A stretch of DNA of 25,844 bases, from positions 1-25,844 of IMG/VR virus record IMGVR_UViG_3300030451_003794, one strand, 5' to 3'. Numbering within the stretch: the stretch's first letter is position 1; each line of letters begins with the position of its first letter. The translations under genes were made by a program, and so were the position numbers. The stretch comes from a virus. Below, piece by piece: positions 8,485-18,663 of the stretch. Below the pieces are notes generated by a model. The model was not told the DNA's origin and made no database searches. It saw only the letters and a program-made list of their open reading frames with translations.

Positions 8485-9096
8485 CTATTTTAAATTTACA
8501 TAAACGGGATCTTCATTTACTTTTTCCCATTTGTTGTTCATTAATGTAGTGTATATTATAAATGTTTGTAATTCACCAAACGCATCTTTATATGCTTGTG
8601 TTGTTTGTATTTCTTTATAATTTGCTTTATTTAATATATCTTGATTCATATCCCAATTAAGCATAACAAGTTTACAATTTTCGTTACATAAACTTTTTAT
8701 ATCGTTTTTAAAATTAAATAAAGCTCCTTTAGTTTCTTTATCAGCTGAGTGGTATACACCATCAAACTTATCTGTTAATGTGCTTATAACATCTTTATAG
8801 TCTCCTAATATAATCTCTACGTTATCTTTATCTTGTGCCCAAGCAACTGCGTTATTATATACCTGCTCATGTTTTTCTATAATAACATGTTTAGTCGGAT
8901 TATTTGCTTGTATTTGATTTGCTGATAACCCCATGCCGTAACCTATTTCTAATATAGTAGCACCTTCAAATGTAATAAAATCTGCTACCGCGTTTTCATA
9001 ATCTGCATGATCTGCGTGCATAACTAAAGTACCTTTTTCTCCGCACATATCGCAATCCAAATCGTAAATACTATTTTCGTTAAATATATAATTCAT
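8485..9096 (-). CDS. Class I SAM-dependent methyltransferase, guanidinoacetate/arginine MTase-like
   Basis: A longer frame opens at 9123, but the ATG at 9096 overlaps the stop of the preceding gene as ATGA, the habit of this genome, so I use 203 residues. It has a clear SAM-binding motif ILEIGYGMGLSAN (about 49-61 from this start), the acidic end of strand 2 in HVIIEKHE, and GDYKDVI before FDGVYHSAD. This order resembles the guanidinoacetate N-methyltransferase/RMT2 group, including the N-terminal MHADHADYENAVADF lead-in. A CxxC (DCDMC) near residue 15 is extra. The substrate is unknown; it could be a small amine, a protein side chain or a cell-surface moiety. Its place among fiber and virion genes suggests co-expression late in infection rather than DNA modification. 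Confidence 0.75.
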   Translation of the reverse strand: MNYIFNENSIYDLDCDMCGEKGTLVMHADHADYENAVADFITFEGATILEIGYGMGLSANQIQANNPTKHVIIEKHEQVYNNAVAWAQDKDNVEIILGDYKDVISTLTDKFDGVYHSADKETKGALFNFKNDIKSLCNENCKLVMLNWDMNQDILNKANYKEIQTTQAYKDAFGELQTFIIYTTLMNNKWEKVNEDPVYVNLK

Positions 9097-9590
9097 TGTC
9101 CACAAGTTGATGTTACTGTCCAAGAGCCGCTACCAAGGTTTGACCATTTTCCAGCCCTGTCACCGGTGCTTGTTCCAGCTGCATACCAGTATGAGGGCGC
9201 TAATGTTGTTCCTGCTGAGTCTTGATAAATAACTCTTTCATTTAAAAAAATATCTGATGCACTAGTTGCTGTGCTAGAATACACAGTAATTGTATTCGAT
9301 GAACTACAAACAGAGCTTACGTCTGTAGCTTTACCAGCAAAGTAAAATAAAGTAAAGCCTGGCAGCGCTGTTCCATGGCTGTACCCATGAAATTCACTCA
9401 TAGCGTGCGGCGTGTTACCATCTGGTTTACTAGAACTAGATTGGTTTATTGCTTCACCAGGAGGATTACCACCAGTAGATAAATTTGTTAAAGACACATT
9501 AGAATTAGTAGCACTACCAGGGTATGTGTTATCATCTAACTCATTGTATATTCCATTTAAACTTAATGATCCACTGCTTGGTATAGTCAT
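9093..9590 (-). CDS. Putative receptor-binding/fiber tip protein (165 aa)
   Basis: The protein begins MTIPSSGSLSLNGI, a start I associate with short marine phage structural proteins. It continues with low-complexity S, T, G and N residues and a GYSHGTALPGF segment. The C-terminal domain, about 88-165, runs from a cysteine near VSSVCSSSN through IYQDSAGTTLAPSYWYAAG to a final cysteine in TSTCGQ. These two cysteines may form a disulfide closing a small beta domain of the kind found on fibers and adhesins of Bacteroidetes phages. The gene directly follows the giant fiber with a one-base overlap and precedes the methyltransferase by an ATGA overlap. Role as an adhesin or fiber tip is inference. 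Confidence 0.6.
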   Translation of the reverse strand: MTIPSSGSLSLNGIYNELDDNTYPGSATNSNVSLTNLSTGGNPPGEAINQSSSSKPDGNTPHAMSEFHGYSHGTALPGFTLFYFAGKATDVSSVCSSSNTITVYSSTATSASDIFLNERVIYQDSAGTTLAPSYWYAAGTSTGDRAGKWSNLGSGSWTVTSTCGQ

Positions 9591-12500
9591 TATTTATTTT
9601 TTAATTCGTTTTTTAACTCTTCCACTTCAGCTTTTAAATCTTTAATAGCTTCTATTAAATATCCTGTAATGTTACCATACGCTACAGACTTATATTCACC
9701 GTCATTGTTTACTAGTTCTGGTGCTACTTTTTCTAATTCTTGTGCTATAACACCACTACCATCTTTATTATCTTTCGTGAAACTAACACCTCTCATATCA
9801 TAAACCTTAGAGCCATCTAGTGTTTCTATGTTAGACTTTAGTCTTTCATCAGAGAAAGCAACAACATCACCTGCCGCTGTAAATGTACCAGTTATAGACG
9901 TGTTACCGCTGTTACCAGCTATAGTTAACCTAGCTGTTTCATTTGTTCCTAATACTAAATCTCTAATACTACTATTGTGATAGATATACATAGCAGTTGC
10001 ATTTAAAGCAATTGCACCCGTATAACCAGAACCTTCAACTTGTAATTGACCAGCACCACCACTACTCATGCTTATATTGGTACTATCACCTAACTCTACA
10101 TTACCCGCAAAAGTTGCATTTTGAGAAGTGTCTATAGTTAAAGCAGTTGTCGCATTAGCTAAACTTGTTGCACCAGTTTTAAATTCTATACCACCGTGTC
10201 CACCTATTCCTAGAGTAGAAGTATTATAAAAAATACCCATTTGACCTCTATTACCAGTACCATCTTGTAATATCAAATAAGTCTGCCAGTCAGTTGTAGA
10301 CGTATTTGTGTTTTGTAGATATAAAGTACCATTTCCAGTTGAACTATTTGAAAAAACATTTATACCATTTGTACCTGCACTTACAGAAAACTTTTCTGAT
10401 GAAGAAAGTAAAGTTGAAGTATGACCTAAAAAGAATCTTCCACTTGAATCAATTCTTAATCTCTCACTACTACCATCACCATCTATAAAAGCAAGACCAT
10501 CAGAGCCATTTAGTGTGTCTATATAAAACCTTCCTGCGCCACCTTCATAAAACCCAAATCTTACTTTACCACTTGAAGATCTTAATGCTAAAACTGGCAA
10601 AGCAGATGTTCCATTTGCTACTAAAGTTGCATAGCCACCACTAGCACCAGGAGTTATTCCACCAACACCCACGCCTCCTGCAAAAGTTGCCCCTGAACTA
10701 TCTAGTATAAGTTGATTTACATCGCTTGCTCCTGTTAAAGTAGTAAATACTAATTTACCATCTTCAGCGCCAGCCGCATTATCTTCTATAAATGCTCTTA
10801 TTTTAGCATATCTTGTATTATTATTACCTTCATCGTTTGCATCAAAGTACATTGAAGCAAAATTATTTCCGTCAGTATTATTATCACTTCTAAAACTTAA
10901 AGCCGCATCCCCAGTACCATCGTTTTCAATTAATAGTTCATTAGTGCTAGTATCATTTCTATATAAGTGAAGCTGACTTGATGGCGTTCCTGTTCCAATA
11001 CCAAACTTTTGAGAATTAGTATAAAAGTAATCACCATTACCTCTGTAAAATATAGAATTAGAAGCGTTGTTATCTCTAAAAATAATTCCAGTTGTATCAT
11101 CGGATGAATCAACTAACAGTGGATTATCCACGCTACTTAAAACGTGCAAAGGTCTTTCAGGAGTATCAGTTCCAATACCAACCTTACCTGATGAATCTAT
11201 TACTAATCTATCTGCACTAGCTCCAACATCAAATACACTAAATTTATCTGTGCTAGAAATTGCTAGTCTATACGTACCAACACTTGTACGTGTCATGTCA
11301 ATCATGTCAGCACCTGATTGTTCTACAAATAATCTTCCTGAATTTAATTGACCTGCAAAAGTTATATCTCCATTTGTAGTGCTTCTATCTATACTAAATA
11401 CGGTAGCATTTGTTCCACCAAAAACTTTATCTAAATGTAAATCAGCATTTGAATCTAATCTAAAGCTATAATAACTTGTAGAACCTGCTCCAAATATTAA
11501 CGTGCCATCAGACATGGCTGTTGAGCCTCCTAAAGAACTTGGAAAAACATTTACAGCTCCTGCAAAAGTTGCTAAACCATCTTTATGTAACGTAAGTTGT
11601 TCTTGAAAACCACCATTAGCTGGACCTCTATAAAACTTTAAGTTACCATCTGTAGTGCCTCTATCACTTATAGCCCATCTTATATTATTTTCTGTGTAAC
11701 CACTACCATGACCAAAAAATATTTCAGCAACATCATCAGTGCCAGTTCCATTAAGATGTAATTCACCTCTATTAGCGCCTCTAAAAGCTCTACCTAATAA
11801 TTGATAATCTGCTTGTATATTACCAGCAAAAGTTGCAGATTTATCATGATTTAATGTTAAAGATATTCCTACTCCTGTTGTAAATTCTAAATTTGCTTGG
11901 TTACCAGTTGCTGTGTTTCTTACATAACTCCAATTATTATCACTACCAGATACGTTGTTTTTTATGGCTAAAGCATAACTTGGTAAGTTTAATTGAGCGT
12001 TAGTGCCTGCATAAATACCAGTGCTGCCCATACCTACAATACCAGTAAACGTAGCATTATGGCTACTGTCTAAAGTTAATGTTAAATTACCATTTAACGC
12101 GTTAGCATCATAGTCAGTATAAAATCTAATTACATCACCTTTTATATTTAAAGATTCAATTCCAAAATTAGGTGAACCTGCGTGAGATTTTATAGTGTTA
12201 ACGCTATCTTCATAATTTAAAGATATAAATCTAGTGTCAGCGTTTCTAAAGTCTGTTCCAGTTCCATCACCTTTAACCCTAACGGCAACTTTATTATTAC
12301 CATCGTACATCCTAATATCTCTAGAGGTCAATACTGTTTTGATATCTAAGTCACCACTTGCTGTCAATATTGAATTTGTTATAAGACTTTTTGTGCCTGC
12401 TAAAGTAACATCACCTCCAAAATTTGTATTGATACCTCTAATTTCTATTGATTGATTTCCACCTGCTACTATATCAATATCATCACCAGCGACTTCTTGT

Positions 12501-15500
12501 ATGTATGTATTACCACCACCGTCTAAAAATAATTTTTTTGTAGCAGCTAAAGTAACATCACCTCCAAAAGTTGCGTTTGGTGTTCCACTACCACCTCGTA
12601 GTGTTAAAGCATTTTGTATATTACCACTTTGTGATTTAACATCAAATAATAACTCAGTTCTTACTGCACTATCACTTGTAGTTCTATGTGTTATGTTTCC
12701 CCAGTTTTCATGGGTTCCATTGTAATCTACCCAAGACATTATTTGCCAAAGATGATCACTTGTTCCTGGATTTGTACCATCGTGCGTTAACACAAATATT
12801 GGAGCATCATTTTGTTTTGTTACATTTACATCACCACCATTAACTGTAATATCACTTGCAAAAGTCGCGTTACCAGTTGACCTACCAATTCTTAAAAATT
12901 CTGTATTTGTACCGCTTACTCTACGTTCAAAACTAAAATCTCCATCAGTAGCTCTATGAAGTATTCTCATGCCATGAGTATTATCTGAGTGTATCTCTAT
13001 TGCTGGCACTGTGTCTGAATTACCGTGCGCACTTATACCACCATCTTCATGTACACGGAATTGACCAGCGGCGCCTGATGCTCCTATAGTAACATAATCT
13101 TTTGTACCACCACCTATTGACTCACATTTAAATAACCACTGTTCATTACCAGTTTGTGTTATACTTAAAAACGTTCCATTATCTTGCAAACTTGGTATAG
13201 TAATTACGTTAGTTAGCGCAGATAAATTTAAAGTTCCTGTGCTACCAGTTGTAGCAAGTGACGTAGATGTAACACTACCTGCAAAAGTTGCTGATTTATC
13301 ACTTGCTAATGTTAACGCAAGTTCATTATTACCATTTAATACAGTGTTAAATATTAATGATGCGTCTCTTGTGCTACTTGTACTTGTCCAGGTTCCTTCT
13401 GCTTTACTACCCATCTGACCCGACACATAGAAAGGACTATTATCACTAGCTTGTGCTCTAAAATCAATAAGTGTTTTTGTATTTGCAACTGAATTAGTCG
13501 TATTTTTAATGTACATAGCTGTGCCAGAGGCGGTAGCATTTTCTATTTCAAAAATACCACTATTATCAAATTGACCTCTAAAACTACCATTTGTATAAAA
13601 TTTTATATCACCATCTTCTCTGTTTAATAAATAACTATCAGCTGCATATTGAATTATTTCTAAACCATCTGCGGCAGCAGCCCCAGTAGTTGTATCAGTT
13701 AATTTTAAAACTGAACCTAAACCACCACTTGAGTGTATATGTAAAAGTTTATTATAAGCAGCATTGGTTAGTGGTTGATTTGTGCCTAATCCTAAATTTC
13801 CTCCGTTATTTATATAACTATCATTATTAGCCTCACCGTAGAAAAATATCTTTGTTGTACCAGTGCTGTCATTTACCCTTAATTGACCATCACCCGTACT
13901 ATCTGATGCTAATTGTATAGCAGTTGCAGGAGTACTAGCATTATTAATTATTTTTATGAACCGTGTATTGCCAGTTGCTGTTACATCACCTGCAAAAGTT
14001 GCAACACCTGCGTTTGTAACTTTAAACTGTTCTGATGTACCACCACCATACCAAATTAAAGGTTGATTTGAAGTTGTGTTATAATTTAAACTTATTTGAC
14101 CACCGCTAGTACCTGATATTTTTGCAGCGGCACCATTAAATTCTAAGTCATTACCATTTATTCTTACATCCCCTGCAAAAGTTGCGTTTCTATTAGCATA
14201 TAAAGTTAAAGCTGGAGTATCGTGTGTTCCAGTAGCACCAACTGCATTAGATGGTGTAAATTCTAAAGCTGTATCTACGTTTTCTTGAGCTGCTATCATC
14301 CAGTTATAGTGAGTAGACCCAGTTTTAAAATACATTTCTGGCGAAGAATTATCAAGAGTAAAGTCATCGCTAGCTGCAAAAGTACCAACTACATTTGTTG
14401 GTTTATATAAAGTTATAGTATTTTCAGCTTGTATATTTGCGTTGCCAGATGTGTGGTTATAACCAAACCAACCGACGTTATTAGCTGCAGCATCACCAAA
14501 CATATAATAAGCATCAGTTGTACTTGATTGTTGTACAATTGATCTTGTAGTACCTTTAACATGTAAAAATGTTGTTGAATCATAAGGAGAACCTGTTGTT
14601 CCTGGTCCTAAAGTTACAAGGTTTGCAAAAGTTGCATTTCCAGAAGCATTAATTGACAACCTACTTACAGAAGTATCACCTTTATCTGTAGTAGATCTAA
14701 AATCAAAAGTACCATGAGCTGAAGTACCTCCTGAAGTTACAAATGTTGAAGTACCATCGTTGTATATATTTATAAACTGGTCTAATTGGTTTTGATTACC
14801 CCTGGCTCTTGTTATGATTAAACCATCATTATTATCACCGCCATCTCCTACAATAGCAAGTTTTACACCTGTATTTTCATTTAGTGTAAACGCTCCGGGC
14901 ACCTGGTTTAACTGTACTTTACCTTCAAAAGTTGCTGCTAAAGTACCACCATCTAAAGTTAATGCTGTTCTTGTTGAACTACCACCACTACCATTATTGT
15001 GAGGTACACCAAACGTCATATCTGCGCCAAAACTATTGTTAGCATCTTCTGTTAATACTATATTACCAACGCCAGTGCCACCAGAGTGTCCGTATCCTAA
15101 TTCTAATGTTGCTGTATTTGCTGTATTTGTGTCGTGTGTAGATGCTAATATGGAAAGTTTTTTAGCTGTACCATCGCTTAAAGTTGCATCACCAGAAGAA
15201 TCAATGCTAAACTTTGTAACAGTACCAACTCTAAATGTTAAATCTAAACTACTACCATTAAATATTCTCCAATAATTATTATCACCATTATAAAGATATA
15301 GTGATGGAGATGCTCCAGAATTATCATCTAAGGTTATATCACCACTTGCTGTTATTGCGCCAGATGTTATACTTCCTGTAAAAACAGCACCGCTTGCTTT
15401 AATAGGTTTCCAAGTCCAGTCAGATTCGTTAGCTACAGCTCCTGTAGCAGATGGTGTTTTTTGTGTAGTACCAAAAGAAAAATATCCTATTGACTCATCC

Positions 15501-17521
15501 CAAACAAAAGCAGCGTTATCACCACTTGAACCTCTTTCAATTATAATACCAGAGTCGTTAGCATTAGTGCCAGTTAAACCTCTATTTAAACCTATAATAT
15601 TATCTGCTACATCTAAGTTCGTTTGATTAACTGTAGTTGTAGTTCCATTAACTTGTAAATTACCAGCAACAACTACATTTCCAGAGGCTTCTAAATTTGT
15701 AGTAAATATTGTATCACCATCCACATAAAAATCTGAATCAGAGTCTATTGCTGTTGTACCATTCCAAATAGCTATTCTATTGTTAGTACCAGTACCTGTT
15801 ACTGTACCAGTGTTGCCAGTTAGTGTAGTACCATTAGCTGTTACTGTTCCTGCAAACGTTGCATTGCCACTAGTCGATATAGTTAACCTTGTTTGGCTAC
15901 CAGTTTGTACTAAAAAAGCACCACTAGAGCTACCAAGAACTGCTGTACCACCACTATCAACTAATTCTATTTGTGAATCAGTAGATGATGATGTAAACCT
16001 TGCGGAAATTTGACTTGAATTTACTTCTAAAGGTCTCGCAGGGTTTTCCGTTCCAATTCCTAAGTTTCCAGCAGAAATATGATTATCAGTACCGTCTGTA
16101 TAGAAAGCAATTTTTTCTGTACCACCATCAAACATATGAAACCTACCACCATCTGTAGATTTTTCACCCATACGTATAATAGAGTTAGTACCACCATTTT
16201 GTATAATATCTATTGCTGATTGTTGTGAACTTGCTGATGTTGATTTTATAGTTAAAGCACTTGTCGATACAGGTAAAGAACCAGCTATACCAAGCGTGCC
16301 ATCTATTCTATTTATTGCTGCATGTTGTATAAAGAGACCGTATCTATTTGTGATGCTTGATGTATCACCTTCGTATGTACCGTGATATAAAAATGAATTT
16401 GTTATTGTAGGTGTTGTATTATCTACATCTATTACAGCTTGTACAGCTCTAGCATTGCCTAGTGTTATGCTACTTGAAGAATCTATTTCTACTTCACCTC
16501 TTACACCTACAAGATTATTAGCGTCTGCTGTTCTTACTCCTGCTAAAAAACTTTGAAAAAACCCTCCATAAGACGCGCCTACATAGCCAACATTTTGAAC
16601 TGACGCTTGACCCTGTACAGCTTTTAAATTATTTGTTCCAGCGTTGGTATTTGTTCCATCGCCAACCGCGGAGGCATATACACCAACAGTTTCTTGTTGT
16701 TTCTCTGAGCCTGTAGAATTATTATTTTCTGCATAAAAATATCCAGCTCTTACTAAGTCAGAGTAACCTGTAAACCTAACATCCGTCCATATACCATACA
16801 ACCTATGTTCATCACTAGCATCTCCATCCGCTGAAGAATCTATATCTATTCTTATACCACCTTGTTCTCTATCACCATCTGTGTTATCAGCGCCACTAAA
16901 GTTTCCATCAATAAAATATGCAAACTTGTTATCTTGATTAGCGTCTGTTGAATTAAATTCTTGATATATACCATAAATAGGACTAGGAAATCTTCCGACA
17001 CCTAAGTTATTAATAATTTCTACACCATTAGTGTCTGTCTCTAGCTGCTTAACCGCATCGTAATAAAGTTCTACAGCACCATTTTGTGTTGCTCTGAACA
17101 TATTTTCAGTATCCGCTGCATTATTAAGAACAAATCGTGAAGTTAAAACTCTTAAATCACCGGTTCCTGCTTCTTTTATATAACTATGACCAGTTGAGTT
17201 TTCATGATATATTTTTAGGTCTGAGCCTGTACCAAATCTTGCCTCTTTATTATCTAAGTGTCTACTATGTTCTTGGAATTTTACGATGTTTTCTTGGCCA
17301 TGTATAACTATATAATCAGTTACAGCACCACTACCATCGTCTGTCTGAAAATGTATGTTTTTATCATCTGAAAAATTTCTTATATATAAATTGCCAGTTT
17401 GATTATCAATAAAACTATGCAAACCACCATGATATAATTGAAGATCACCATCAGTGGCATCGCCAAGGCGTATATAGATATTGTCTCCAAGCTTAATATC
17501 GGATAAGAAATTTTGTGCCAT
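9590..17521 (-). CDS. Giant tail fiber/spike with C-terminal Peptidase_S74 chaperone
   Basis: This 2643-residue protein would form trimeric fibers that contact the host. The N-terminal head-proximal part has LGDNIYIRLGDA, GSDLKIYHENSTGHSYI and GNLYIRN elements. The long middle is made of many imperfect repeats that each close with a phrase like NATFAGDV or SATFAGSV (about sixteen by eye). The C-terminus is a complete intramolecular chaperone: SDERLKSN at 2557-2564, then GVIAQELEKVAPELV, then a short coiled coil KDLKAEVEELKNELKNK. In this family the chaperone cuts itself off at the Ser-Asp bond after trimerisation, here Ser2557-Asp2558, and that pair is intact. It takes nearly a third of the window. 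It may need the GroEL/GroES pair encoded upstream. Confidence 0.9.
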   Translation of the reverse strand: MAQNFLSDIKLGDNIYIRLGDATDGDLQLYHGGLHSFIDNQTGNLYIRNFSDDKNIHFQTDDGSGAVTDYIVIHGQENIVKFQEHSRHLDNKEARFGTGSDLKIYHENSTGHSYIKEAGTGDLRVLTSRFVLNNAADTENMFRATQNGAVELYYDAVKQLETDTNGVEIINNLGVGRFPSPIYGIYQEFNSTDANQDNKFAYFIDGNFSGADNTDGDREQGGIRIDIDSSADGDASDEHRLYGIWTDVRFTGYSDLVRAGYFYAENNNSTGSEKQQETVGVYASAVGDGTNTNAGTNNLKAVQGQASVQNVGYVGASYGGFFQSFLAGVRTADANNLVGVRGEVEIDSSSSITLGNARAVQAVIDVDNTTPTITNSFLYHGTYEGDTSSITNRYGLFIQHAAINRIDGTLGIAGSLPVSTSALTIKSTSASSQQSAIDIIQNGGTNSIIRMGEKSTDGGRFHMFDGGTEKIAFYTDGTDNHISAGNLGIGTENPARPLEVNSSQISARFTSSSTDSQIELVDSGGTAVLGSSSGAFLVQTGSQTRLTISTSGNATFAGTVTANGTTLTGNTGTVTGTGTNNRIAIWNGTTAIDSDSDFYVDGDTIFTTNLEASGNVVVAGNLQVNGTTTTVNQTNLDVADNIIGLNRGLTGTNANDSGIIIERGSSGDNAAFVWDESIGYFSFGTTQKTPSATGAVANESDWTWKPIKASGAVFTGSITSGAITASGDITLDDNSGASPSLYLYNGDNNYWRIFNGSSLDLTFRVGTVTKFSIDSSGDATLSDGTAKKLSILASTHDTNTANTATLELGYGHSGGTGVGNIVLTEDANNSFGADMTFGVPHNNGSGGSSTRTALTLDGGTLAATFEGKVQLNQVPGAFTLNENTGVKLAIVGDGGDNNDGLIITRARGNQNQLDQFINIYNDGTSTFVTSGGTSAHGTFDFRSTTDKGDTSVSRLSINASGNATFANLVTLGPGTTGSPYDSTTFLHVKGTTRSIVQQSSTTDAYYMFGDAAANNVGWFGYNHTSGNANIQAENTITLYKPTNVVGTFAASDDFTLDNSSPEMYFKTGSTHYNWMIAAQENVDTALEFTPSNAVGATGTHDTPALTLYANRNATFAGDVRINGNDLEFNGAAAKISGTSGGQISLNYNTTSNQPLIWYGGGTSEQFKVTNAGVATFAGDVTATGNTRFIKIINNASTPATAIQLASDSTGDGQLRVNDSTGTTKIFFYGEANNDSYINNGGNLGLGTNQPLTNAAYNKLLHIHSSGGLGSVLKLTDTTTGAAAADGLEIIQYAADSYLLNREDGDIKFYTNGSFRGQFDNSGIFEIENATASGTAMYIKNTTNSVANTKTLIDFRAQASDNSPFYVSGQMGSKAEGTWTSTSSTRDASLIFNTVLNGNNELALTLASDKSATFAGSVTSTSLATTGSTGTLNLSALTNVITIPSLQDNGTFLSITQTGNEQWLFKCESIGGGTKDYVTIGASGAAGQFRVHEDGGISAHGNSDTVPAIEIHSDNTHGMRILHRATDGDFSFERRVSGTNTEFLRIGRSTGNATFASDITVNGGDVNVTKQNDAPIFVLTHDGTNPGTSDHLWQIMSWVDYNGTHENWGNITHRTTSDSAVRTELLFDVKSQSGNIQNALTLRGGSGTPNATFGGDVTLAATKKLFLDGGGNTYIQEVAGDDIDIVAGGNQSIEIRGINTNFGGDVTLAGTKSLITNSILTASGDLDIKTVLTSRDIRMYDGNNKVAVRVKGDGTGTDFRNADTRFISLNYEDSVNTIKSHAGSPNFGIESLNIKGDVIRFYTDYDANALNGNLTLTLDSSHNATFTGIVGMGSTGIYAGTNAQLNLPSYALAIKNNVSGSDNNWSYVRNTATGNQANLEFTTGVGISLTLNHDKSATFAGNIQADYQLLGRAFRGANRGELHLNGTGTDDVAEIFFGHGSGYTENNIRWAISDRGTTDGNLKFYRGPANGGFQEQLTLHKDGLATFAGAVNVFPSSLGGSTAMSDGTLIFGAGSTSYYSFRLDSNADLHLDKVFGGTNATVFSIDRSTTNGDITFAGQLNSGRLFVEQSGADMIDMTRTSVGTYRLAISSTDKFSVFDVGASADRLVIDSSGKVGIGTDTPERPLHVLSSVDNPLLVDSSDDTTGIIFRDNNASNSIFYRGNGDYFYTNSQKFGIGTGTPSSQLHLYRNDTSTNELLIENDGTGDAALSFRSDNNTDGNNFASMYFDANDEGNNNTRYAKIRAFIEDNAAGAEDGKLVFTTLTGASDVNQLILDSSGATFAGGVGVGGITPGASGGYATLVANGTSALPVLALRSSSGKVRFGFYEGGAGRFYIDTLNGSDGLAFIDGDGSSERLRIDSSGRFFLGHTSTLLSSSEKFSVSAGTNGINVFSNSSTGNGTLYLQNTNTSTTDWQTYLILQDGTGNRGQMGIFYNTSTLGIGGHGGIEFKTGATSLANATTALTIDTSQNATFAGNVELGDSTNISMSSGGAGQLQVEGSGYTGAIALNATAMYIYHNSSIRDLVLGTNETARLTIAGNSGNTSITGTFTAAGDVVAFSDERLKSNIETLDGSKVYDMRGVSFTKDNKDGSGVIAQELEKVAPELVNNDGEYKSVAYGNITGYLIEAIKDLKAEVEELKNELKNK
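10679..14645. repeat. Recurrent 12-mer TGCAAAAGTTGC inside the giant fiber gene
   Basis: The plus-strand 12-mer TGCAAAAGTTGC, which encodes the ATFAG phrase on the minus strand, occurs exactly at 10679, 11561, 13280, 13991, 14174 and 14634. Near copies lie around 10105, 11825, 12857, 14921 and 15853. It contains the short inverted arms GCAA and TTGC. The copies mark the ends of the protein repeats, so selection on the protein may explain them, but near-identity at DNA level could also promote recombination between repeats. Confidence 0.8.
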
Positions 17522-17542
17522 ATTTTATTTTAGTTTTGTCTA

Positions 17543-18634
17543 TTAAGATGCAGCAGGGAACTTGCTAACTAATACAAGATAATCTTCACTTGTAGTTGGA
17601 GCGGTTCCAAATATTACATCTATTTTATCAGTATCACTACCGGCTTGTACTTCGACATAAACAACATCATAAGTAGCTCCACTTCCCGCATTACCATAAT
17701 GAAGCACTTGAGTCATAACGTGGTTTGTTCCAAAGCCGTGATCTATTGTATAAGTTGTATTTGAACCGTCACCTGATAATAATTTAGTTACTTTTTCATT
17801 AGCAACTAAATCACTGGTCATCGCTACAGTACCACTTTTATTTGGTAAATTAATTGTTCTATCTGCAGTTGGATTTATAACATCTAACGTTGTCTCGTGA
17901 TCATCATTTGTATCACCTTCAAAAATTATACCACCAGAAGTGTTAATTACTTCAACATCTTTTTGTGTTGTTTTAACTGTTACATTAAGATTTTTAACGG
18001 TTAATGTTTCTGTAGATGGCGTATAAAAGAACGTACTAGCTTCTTCATCAAGTAAACCATTACTACCATCATGGTAAACTATATTAAAATCTCCAGAACC
18101 TGATGTTGTTTCTGTTACAGTGACTTTACCAGCTGTTAAACTAGCAGCAGTTCCAGTAATGTTTGTTCCTACTAATGCGCTTGGTGTACCTAACGCTGGC
18201 GTTACTAATGTAGGTGAGTTAGAAAGCACTACACTTCCTGTACCAGTTTTTGAAGTTACACCAGTACCACCATCAGCAACTGCTAATGTTCCTGTTATTG
18301 ATGATGCACCTAAATCTACGGCAATTTTTGCTGACTCAATTACAAGACCACCATTGGCTTTTAAGTCTGCATTTATTGTAGCTGTATAGTTACCATCTGA
18401 ATCAGTAGGCTGTGATGGTATTGAAACACCATCGCCACCTGTTAATGTTACACTAGCTATATCTCCACTAATGTTTATGAAGCTACTGCCATTGTGTACT
18501 AATACTTTATTTGTATTAGAATTATAATAAATTTGACCTTCTGATCCAGTTGGGTCTGATGTTTGCGAATGAAGAACGAGATTTTGTATCTCGTTTTTAT
18601 TCATATCAATATTTGAAAGAAACGGTATTGCCAT
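17543..18634 (-). CDS. Tail fiber protein (363 aa)
   Basis: The protein starts MAIPFLSNIDMNKNEIQNL and goes on to GSEGQIYYNSNTNKVLVHNG, both typical of short phage tail fibers. The middle contains TGTLAVADGGTGVTSKTG and TLVTPALGTPSALVG, then DRTINLPNKSGTVAM (about 262-276), a widespread fiber phrase. The last ~80 residues form a separate domain (GDGSNTTYTIDHGFGTN through DYLVLVSKFPAAS), a beta domain seen at the ends of marine phage fibers. It lacks a chaperone of its own. It lies 21 bases upstream of the giant fiber and probably assembles with it as an adaptor or side fiber. It has no Shine-Dalgarno sequence. Confidence 0.75.
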   Translation of the reverse strand: MAIPFLSNIDMNKNEIQNLVLHSQTSDPTGSEGQIYYNSNTNKVLVHNGSSFINISGDIASVTLTGGDGVSIPSQPTDSDGNYTATINADLKANGGLVIESAKIAVDLGASSITGTLAVADGGTGVTSKTGTGSVVLSNSPTLVTPALGTPSALVGTNITGTAASLTAGKVTVTETTSGSGDFNIVYHDGSNGLLDEEASTFFYTPSTETLTVKNLNVTVKTTQKDVEVINTSGGIIFEGDTNDDHETTLDVINPTADRTINLPNKSGTVAMTSDLVANEKVTKLLSGDGSNTTYTIDHGFGTNHVMTQVLHYGNAGSGATYDVVYVEVQAGSDTDKIDVIFGTAPTTSEDYLVLVSKFPAAS

Positions 18635-18663
18635 AGTTGTAGTTGTTTATAATTTTTAATTTC

